Source: Meghimatium bilineatum
Lineage: Eukaryota > Mollusca > Gastropoda > Stylommatophora > Philomycidae
NCBI GenBank assembly: GCA_034231615.1
Contig: CM067311.1
Span: forward strand, 22,882,173-22,946,172
DNA: 64,000 nt
Reading direction: 5' to 3'
A program made the position numbers and the translations under genes. This document shows positions 56,738 through 64,000 of this stretch, piece by piece (positions within the stretch are counted from its first letter, which is position 1; the number at the start of each line of letters is the position of its first letter). The notes below the pieces were generated by a model that searched no databases, was not told the origin of the DNA, and worked only from the letters and a program-made list of their open reading frames with translations.

Positions 56738-56870
56738 TTGTAGGACCCGAAAGGTGAACAAAGAATAGTAACATTGCCATCTGTTGTGCAAGTTGTAAGA
56801 GGTGAGGTTGTAAGTAAGAGTTAGAGCTAGGGTGGACTACCCCACACCTTTATCTCCGCAGGAAAACTTG
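56738..56870 (+). repeat. Rep-1 5' part
   Basis: Carries the 5' half of Rep-1: gacccgaaaggtgaacaaag, aatagtaacattgccatctg, gttgtaagaggtgaggttgt, ggtggactaccccac. Confidence 0.7.
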
Positions 56871-57179
56871 CAGAATACCCATACTGGACGGTTGAAAGGT
56901 AATTTTTCCTTTTATCTGCAGCATGCTTTGAGAAAGTCACAGCAAAAGTGGCATCTGGAGTAGAGGACTGTATAGGATGGTGGCATTTTATCCTACAACC
57001 ACTCTGTGAAAACAGCCACTTTTGGACACAGTTCCATCAACTTAAAGACTATCAGTAATCAAAATAGCATTCCAAAATTTGAAATGAATTTTCAATACAT
57101 TTTGTAAAAATATATTTTTTTAAATTATTTAAATGTTTATGACAAACATATTTGGAGTTAAGAACATTGATTGATTCAA

Positions 57180-59580
57180 ATATACCGTTAAATTCCGTGT
57201 ATAACCCGAGAATTTTTGGACAATAAACAGAGATTTGTTCATACTCTTCGTCTTATAATCGAGTAACATCAAATTAAAAAAAAAAATTACGTCCAAATCA
57301 CAGTAAAAAAGGAGAAAAACACTTTAAAAAAAATGCCAGTGACAACTCACATGTCCCGATATATTAAGCCAGGATAAAATGACTAGGGCTCTCCAACAAT
57401 CTAGAGCGTACTACCATACTGCTAAGCCTCTAATTACATTAATTTCTATATATCATACAATATTTCCTTCGAAACCTCCGATATTTCTTGATAAAACTCA
57501 CTTACTAGGTCTATATTGTTATTTCCGACATGCCATGCCCGCCATTTTTACTGAGCTTAATTTCCCCGGAAATGCTATTTTTAGCAATGGGTATTACCGT
57601 TTTTTATATATTGACCAAAATACGGTAATGGTCTGTGAAAAAACGAAATATGGTAGCCTAAGCTGATCTACCAGTAACACATGTTTATCATCAAGGCCCA
57701 GTCTTGTTTGTGTAGGGAAACACCGACTACCAGTAGTCTAAACACTGTCACACACTTTCATTTTGGGTAAAGCAAATGTTACAACAGTTACTGACCGTCT
57801 ACTAGGCTATAAGATCTGTGTACAGAAAATGTAAAAACACATCAAAGGCAGATTTTGAGTATTTCCGTGCATGTGCTGGTCGGCCTTGCCAATTTTTAAC
57901 ATGCGACTCCAAGTATATAAATAGGGACCAAGACAATAATCAGAAACATAAAGAATGAAGTCCTAATTAATTCTGTACAGAGGTCTTTTTCTACATTCAA
58001 CGGTCTTGCACAAACACGGTCTTGCACAAACATGTAACTGACATCCAAAACTTTGCTACTTAAGCAGTGTTGGGGGGATGGCGGAGAGAAATAAATAGTG
58101 AAACTCGTCTGAGCTGTGCCTCATGTTTATATTACTGTATAAGGTAAACATACAGGTCACACAAAGTTCAAACTCGTTGTTAAGTTCAAACTGTTGATTC
58201 TGTATCTTTTAAAAACAAAGCCGGGGAATGACTGTCTGCAATATTTTTGTGAGAACTCGGTGGCAAATACCGGTAGTTACATACTGGTACTCTGTATATT
58301 CTGTTAATTAGTCCAGCCCACTGAGGCTGAAGATGGACTACTGGCCCTACCCATTTCAATCGGCTCAACCAATCCACGTTTCCCTCACATTATGTGATGC
58401 CATTCAGATAAGTGACTAAAATGTAATCTTTCTTTATAGAAGATTTGAAACGGGTTCCAAATCACAACACATCATAGGCATTTTGTAGTAAAATTGCACC
58501 GTAATTGATTCCCTCCCCCAACCACTGTACATTTAGTGGAAGAAGAGATCAATTTCACAATCCTCTGTTATGTTTATTTTATTACCGTATTCTCCCCACA
58601 TGGTAAACATAACCAGGAACAAAGTTCAAACTCTTCTGTATCTTATAAAAACAAACGTGATCTTGCTGTCTTGCCTTTCATCATTTCCCACTTAAACGTC
58701 ACTGTCAGAAGCCAGTGACATAATAGTTACGTAGTAATTACTATTCACTAGCGCTGTGCGTCATAACGTCCAGACACCCAACACAGACAATTCATTCAGG
58801 AAAAACTTTGTTCCCCAAAGTCTTGCCACCTCATAAACCGTCTATAGTCATGGATAGGGAAGTCAGCCTACGGGGTATTCATTATTTTCGGATATATTGA
58901 TCCAGAATACAGTAGCCACCGGGGTTTCATTCCTTGGTTCATTCAAGTTACGTGAGTGAAGCAAATGAAAGGAATGCTATTTTCTTAGAGTTGCAAAAGT
59001 TTGTGTTAATTTCCATTTAGCGTGTCGGTTCTTTCTTATGATGATGAAGTTCATTATTGCCGGCTTTGTTAAGTTGGGGATGTCGGTCTATAGTCGGACT
59101 TTCGACTTTCTCCACTTTTGGGAAGGGATAGTTAGGTTATCGGCCTACAATCGGATGGGTTTATATTCAGAATTTAACGGTAAATTGTCTTTTATGTGCA
59201 AATGCTCTGGAAAATCTCCCCACCAAAAAGAGTGCCAAAGAAACACCTGTAGCTGAAAGTAGAAATCTGCTTCCTGGTATCAACATTATTCATATTTTTT
59301 TTTTCAGTTTTGCATTTTATTCTGTACTTTCTCATCATGTAATCACATTTAAGATATTTTTGTACGTCAGAGACCCAACAGTTATATGTGTCAGATAAAA
59401 ATGTTCAGATATCGCATACAAACTGTAAACTATTACACAACACATTCCATTTTTATAGAATTGACTTCATTGTACTTGGGTAACTTTATGTGTACTCTGT
59501 TCCCCCCAGCGAAGCACAGCCTATTAAGAGTATCACTCATAGTATGTAACTTTGTAGCTTCGATCAATTTTTTAAACAAG
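57180..59580. other. Anonymous block with internal duplication
   Basis: Less AT-rich with more CpG than its surroundings (visible by eye). It begins with ccgttaaattccgtgtataa, an end typical of some DNA transposons. A stretch of about 140 bp around 58085-58225 is repeated at about 58530-58670 (ggtaaacataaccagg, caaagttcaaactc, tctgtatctt, aaaaacaaa). No coding domain. Probably a decayed transposon of unknown type. Confidence 0.4.
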
Positions 59581-59584
59581 ATAT

Positions 59585-59665
59585 GAACAGGATTCAATCC
59601 CACAACCTCTTGAGCACAAAGTAAACAGCTTAACCACTAGGCCAGGTAGATCCTGGGGAGTTCCC
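59585..59665 (-). mobile_element. tRNA-like SINE head
   Basis: The reverse complement reads cctggcctagtggttaagct (A-box region) and gttgtgggattgaatcctg (B-box region). Only the head is visible. An acceptor stem is not convincing, so it is not called a tRNA gene. Confidence 0.5.
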
Positions 59666-59689
59666 AGAGAGTTTCTGGATTACATTCTG

Positions 59690-60527
59690 TTAACCTTTAG
59701 CACGCCAAATGAAAAACCAAATTTCCCCCCTTCCCTTGATTATTTTTTGACAATTTGTGTTATTTTTGGTTGGTGTTTGGAAAATGCAAGAAATTTTTTT
59801 ATTTTAGAGATTTTAAAATAATTTTGTTTACCTGTAAATAAAAAATTGAATACTTCATATATTAGTGTACATATGTGAGAAAGTTCTGAAGATGAAAAAT
59901 CAGAGGGAAAAATCAGAAACACACATTTCTGACTCTCCTATGTGTGGCAACCCTAATAAGATTCTTCTGCAAATCTGTTATATTTATATTGTTTCAGAAC
60001 CACACTAATATTGTCATAATTATCATAATTAAACTTGGGGAAACAAATAAAACATATATATGTCACTTACCTTGTTAAATCCATTGTTCTCTAGACCCTG
60101 GTCTAGTGTCTAATATAGCGGCCCATATGTCTCCGGTATCATTTAATAATGAAACTGACATGTTACTATATCTACTTTGAAACCAAACACAATTTCCAAG
60201 ATTTCCTCAGAATCACAATCCATAATGATTTTACATCAATTATACATATTGGCGGCCATTGTAACCCAATTCACGCTGATAAGTACAGATGTCTAGATAT
60301 TTTAAACTTCTTGTCATATTCTCCTATTTTCCAAACACAATGCCAAAATAGGAAGTAGAATACCATGTCTAGCTATAATTTGCTGATTCTGGTCATGTGA
60401 CATCAATGATAATGTGATTCCACGCTGCTGAAATAGTCATAGAAATGGTAGATTGCACTCGCTGCCAGCGGTTGGCAAATCGAAAACCATTGGTGGGTGC
60501 ACTCTACCAAAGTTTGGTAAAGGTTAA
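59690..60527. mobile_element. TTAA-flanked element 1 (piggyBac-like)
   Basis: An 830-bp element (59694-60523) between TTAA at 59690-59693 and TTAA at 60524-60527. Ends: CCTTTAGCACGCC at the left, CCTTTACCAAACT (complement) at the right. The first part is homologous to element 2 (ttcccccc, gacaatttgtgtta, attgaatact). No intact ORF. Confidence 0.7.
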
Positions 60528-61440
60528 CCTTTAGCAAGCTGTGTTTACAAATCAAAAAACTTCCCCCTGCCACTGAATTCTTTTTTGAGAATTTGTGTTA
60601 TTGATTGTGTCTGTTTTAAAAATTCAATAACTTTTTTGTTGTTGAGATAATTAATAAATATTTGTATATATAAATAAAGAATTGAATACTGCATATAGTG
60701 GTGTAATTTTTTTACGTGTGTGTGTGTGTGTGATACCAGACATATTAGAAAGTAGTAAAGATGATTTTTCACCAAAAAATAAAGAAATTATAACAGATTA
60801 TAAAAAATTATTAAAAAATTAATTCTCTATGGTTTTTATATTTTCTGAAGTGGGAACCCTGTAAAATAAACCTAATTCAAATAGTATTTATGTGGTTTCA
60901 TTGTCAAATCATCATAATGTCACTGGTAAGAATGAATGAACCTCATAGATTTGCCATAAATCGTTATCTGAAAGATAGACCTAGTCATTTTTTATCGCTC
61001 AAACACAGTCGATATTCACCATCTAAATCATGAAAGCAGTGTGATCAATACTATATTCTATTATAAAAATCAACGTACCTCTCAAAACACGTCTAACACA
61101 CTAACATTATCAGCTAGGCCTATATGTCCAACAACTTCATCAAAGTCGCTATGCCAATCATGGCTATATGCCGAAGGGACATGCAAATTTTCAACTTTTC
61201 CATCTTTCAAAATTTCCATATCCATGTTTCCAAAAGACTCAGCGTCACTAAAATTACCTCTATCTAAAGTGGAAATGAATAGGCTTCATCTGCGCATGTC
61301 CCAGTTTATGTGCATTACCAAATAAGGCTGTGCTACGTCATATAAATATGCCTTGTTTATAGGTGGCTCAGGACACCTTTCGTCAAAACTAAGCTAGTAC
61401 TGGAGGGGATCCGTACCACCCTTAGCTTGCTAAAGGTTAA
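60524..61440. mobile_element. TTAA-flanked element 2 (piggyBac-like)
   Basis: A 909-bp element (60528-61436) with perfect inverted ends CCTTTAGCAAGCT and TTAA on both sides. The left TTAA is shared with element 1. On the minus strand at about 61090-61285 an open stretch reads FSDAESFGNMDMEILKDG ... HSDFDEVVGHIGLADN and ends in a stop. An acidic segment like this is common at the N-terminus of piggyBac transposases, but no catalytic domain is present. Confidence 0.75.
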
Positions 61441-61542
61441 CCAGCAGAAGTTAGAGAACGAACACAGAAGAAGAATATACATGATAAACATAAGGTTTAA
61501 ATTGTAGGAAGTTGCATCATAATTTCTTGTAATATCTTTCAG

Positions 61543-61728
61543 GGAATGAGTCAACCGGTTGGGATGGGAATAGGCATGGGAGTGCATCCAGGGATGGGTA
61601 TGCAACCACCAGGTATGTATGGTGTTCAGAGAATGCCAATGATGGGAGCATATCAACAGCCACGACCACCACAGCAACAATTACCTGGACAGTCAAGCCA
61701 TGTTAGTGATCCATTTGGGGCATTATGA
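61543..61728 (+). CDS. PICALM: PICALM terminal coding exon with DPFGAL stop
   Basis: Terminal exon after acceptor aatatctttcag, phase 0. It encodes GMSQPVGMGIGMGVHPGMGM, a Pro/Gln/Met-rich stretch and the ending VSDPFGAL, then TGA at 61726-61728. DPF motifs bind the AP2 alpha-appendage (established), and a C-terminal DPF or NPF is common in invertebrate members. Repeated GMG units suggest local expansion of a short codon repeat. Confidence 0.95.
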   Translation, partial: GMSQPVGMGIGMGVHPGMGMQPPGMYGVQRMPMMGAYQQPRPPQQQLPGQSSHVSDPFGAL

Positions 61729-62330
61729 GATTGTCAAAGGTGAAATATACTTGTTATCCTTGACTTTATGTATAATTTGTGCAGGTAATTTAATAAGAGG
61801 GTTACAGAGTGACAGTGGGAACAATGTTCCACAAAGGACATGTCACATACAAGAAGAATATGCAGATTAGGTGGTAAAATGTTTGGAAGGATAATGGATA
61901 TTTGTGGTTTAGTTTAAATATGTGTAGCTTTCGTGGGTTGATGAGGCTCTGAAGGGGTGTAAGAAATAATAACACTGCTACCTGTTATGCATTTCATAAG
62001 AAGTTACTAAGAAAGGTTGGGCATGTAGTTTGCTACTCCATTCTGTAGAAGATCAAACTGATCAAAATATGCCATGCACAAATCAGATGTGTCAGGCCAA
62101 AAGGTGCACATATCACAATGTAAACCAAGCTGCAACACATTCCATTCTTTACCTGCTATCCAGCAGTAGTTTGTGAACAAACACAGCAGAGGACATAATT
62201 AATTGACTGATAAACTACACACACAACTTCAACAACTTTATGATGCAGTGTTAAAAATGCAGTAGTGTCAAAAGTATTATTTTTTTTTGGTTTTGTCTCA
62301 ATCACCAGGAAATACAGGCTGTTGAACTCT
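61729..62330 (+). other. PICALM 3' UTR or downstream flank
   Basis: Non-coding sequence after the stop. It holds a divergent copy of the Rep-1 dispersed repeat (about 61960-62200) and ends where an RTE-A fragment begins. I see no convincing poly(A) signal before an AATAAA at 62345-62350, which lies inside repeat sequence, so the transcript end cannot be fixed. Confidence 0.5.
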
Positions 62331-62445
62331 TGTTGTACACAGGAAATAAAAATTAAAGAAATAGCATACTTTGGATATATTGAAAGATATAACACCTTGT
62401 TGACTTTTATTTAAAGGTAGAGTTGAGGGGCGGAGAACAAGAGGT

Positions 62446-63082
62446 TGGTTGGTTGGTTGGTTGGTTGGTTGGTTGGTTGCTGATCCAGCGGTCCATAGGA
62501 ATTTTCTCATGCCCTTTGACCTAATGCCATTAAATGACATTATATTGCTGGGAAGTCTGTGGATTTTTGGCCCACCCCGGGACAGAGCCAGAGAATAACT
62601 ATCACACCTCCAGGAAGGTAGGTTTCAACCTATGCACTGCTCCTAGCCACTGTAGCCAAGATAGGGTTCACTGTGCTCATTCCCCACCACCAATTGTCTA
62701 CTGGTTATGCCAAACTTCTCTCTTGCTCCAGGCATGCAACCAAATGTTCACGTCAAAAGGATTGTCACATCCTGAGTCAATGTGCCCCTATGATGGGTTT
62801 CAGCCATAGGAAAAAACAGTGCTGTCAGTTTCCTCCTCCCTAGTGCTGCACAGTACATCTCTGGCTCCCTCCCAACCACAGAGCGTGCACACATATTATT
62901 CAGGTAAACATGAAACACATTTCAACAACAAAATAAAAGCATAATTGTATAGATAACGTGCCACGAAACTTCTCTAAGAAGATAACCTCAATATAACGGC
63001 ATGTCATCCACTAAGGTTCTGTTGCATGGGTGGTATGTCTAGTGGGCCATTGGTGAGACCCACAGACACAACCACATGTGTA
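62446..63082 (-). mobile_element. 598-bp element family (Ret-2), copy 2
   Basis: Bounded by AGAACAAGAGGT (62434-62445 and 63083-63094) inside RTE-A. Longer than copy 1 because of a longer GGTT run (62444-62478). Internal sequence parallel to 32471-33068 from ttgctgatccag to gacccacagac. Confidence 0.88.
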
Positions 63083-63120
63083 AGAACAAGAGGTAGACAG
63101 AGATAAAAGTGGGAGGGGAA

Positions 63121-63376
63121 GGCAGTAATAAATTCATTTCCAGATGAAGATGATGTCAATGAGGCTGAGAACATAACACATACAGAGAATGTTAGAAATT
63201 GCAGTATCTAGAGAGAAGGGAAGGAAAAGGTTTTTTTTTGGAAGGACCGAAGATCATGCAATCAACACTTGACCAGAACTCTGAGTCTACATACACTAGG
63301 ATGGCTGCTGGAACGGAGGACGGAGCACTTATGGGAATGCTCCATGTGCTGTGAAGATAGTTTCTAATAAAAAAAA
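63121..63376 (+). repeat. Unknown repeat inserted in RTE-A (copy 2), A-rich end
   Basis: Similar to 16379-16658 in its first 200 bp. It ends ctaataaaaaaaac, like a poly(A) tail, with imperfect flanking repeats (aaaagtgggagggg / acaagctggaggg). One frame reads LGWLLERRTEHLWECSMC. Probably a retroposed fragment. Confidence 0.65.
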
Positions 63377-63505
63377 CAAGCTGGAGGGAAATATCATGGG
63401 ATGGACAGGATACAGTCTAACAGAGTGCACTACTAAGGCAAATGATAGAAGGCATTGAGCATCTGTTGCAGCCAACCTTCAATCAGAAATGGTACCTAAT
63501 GATGA

Positions 63506-64000
63506 TGCCATTTTTATGCAGTTGGCAAGTTTCTCCAGAGTTTTATTTCATACCTGCAATACAATAAGGACCACGCCAACACATATAGTTTCAAAATTAA
63601 TTAAATTTGTATTGGTGTGGTCTTTCTTGTATTTCTGTCTATGTTGTTTTATGTAATAATTTTTTATATTTATTTCTGTTCTCATATCCTGTTCCTTTTT
63701 TCAACAAAACCTGATTCCATGACTACACGTACGTCAATGTCACCTTGTACTTTGTATTGTTTACATGTCTGCATTCTAGTGCCTCTGTGGTGGTAACATT
63801 GTTTTTACTGTTTTTTCATTGTTTGTTTTATATATTCTTGATAAAGACCTAACGGTTCGAAATGTTGAAAATGTCTTGTGTATTGTTATTTGTATTTTTT
63901 CGTGTTTACAGCCACATTATGATAGTCTGTCAGTTAATATAATGTTTTGTTTGCTTTTCGTTCGCTCCATTGTAACCATCACGGATATCCGTGCGATTTC
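63506..64000. other. Downstream region with FB-type core
   Basis: Contains cttgataaagacctaacggttcg at about 63838-63860, the hammerhead-like core of the FB repeats. No gene or other feature recognised up to the window end. Confidence 0.4.

Larger units (their letters stand above)
62335..63505 (+). mobile_element. RTE-A LINE 3' part with two nested insertions
   Basis: Pieces at about 62335-62445 (aaataaaaattaaagaaata...gaacaagaggt), 63083-63120 (agaacaagaggtagacagag) and 63377-63505 (ggatggacaggatacagtct...ggtacctaatgatgatg). Insertions: Ret-2 copy 2 (62446-63082) and the unknown repeat (63121-63376). Old, with many changes. Confidence 0.85.

Overview
This is a stretch of an AT-rich, intron-rich metazoan genome holding the 3' part of one protein-coding gene on the + strand, the clathrin-assembly gene of the CALM/AP180 (PICALM) family. 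Its exons are recognisable by protein similarity, keep a consistent splice phase, and run from the end of the ANTH domain (exon at 128-169) to the stop codon at 61726-61728. About 1.3 kb of coding sequence is spread over more than 61 kb. RTE-type LINEs, tRNA-headed SINEs, mariner and TTAA-flanked elements together with introns up to 23 kb point to an invertebrate. A mollusc or other lophotrochozoan is my guess, but the window does not settle the phylum.

Layout. 1-23508: ANTH-end exon, then a 23-kb intron carrying a 5'-truncated RTE (minus strand), a TTAA-flanked MITE, a LINE broken by a TIR element, a LINE copy with a SINE and a deleted mariner nested in it, and two in-phase candidate micro-exons. 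23509-31547: four exons encoding the end of the ANTH region, a charged helix and the first NPF/DLL motif-rich part. 31548-53205: a 21.7-kb interval with a likely 51-nt cassette exon (39942-39992), a weaker 54-nt candidate, several decayed LINEs, long minisatellites, foldback repeats and a full-length intact RTE (49634-52821). 53206-56682: three exons closely flanked by tandem arrays and a (TA)n tract. 56683-61542: an intron with two abutting TTAA-type transposons. 61543-61728: terminal exon ending in DPFGAL. After that come the 3' UTR or downstream region and another nested LINE.

How the parts work together. The gene product links PI(4,5)P2-containing membrane and cargo to clathrin and adaptors. 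The exons here give the unstructured tail with three NPF motifs, a DLL motif and a terminal DPF. Everything else is intronic or downstream repeat material. The most notable points are the candidate micro-exons in a very long intron, an RTE copy with perfect 12-bp target-site duplications and an apparently undamaged 1025-codon ORF, a dispersed roughly 300-bp repeat family that seems to have seeded at least two minisatellites, a 0.6-kb element present twice with its own target duplications, and repeats carrying a hammerhead-like core. I found no cellular rRNA or tRNA gene, CRISPR array, or second host gene.
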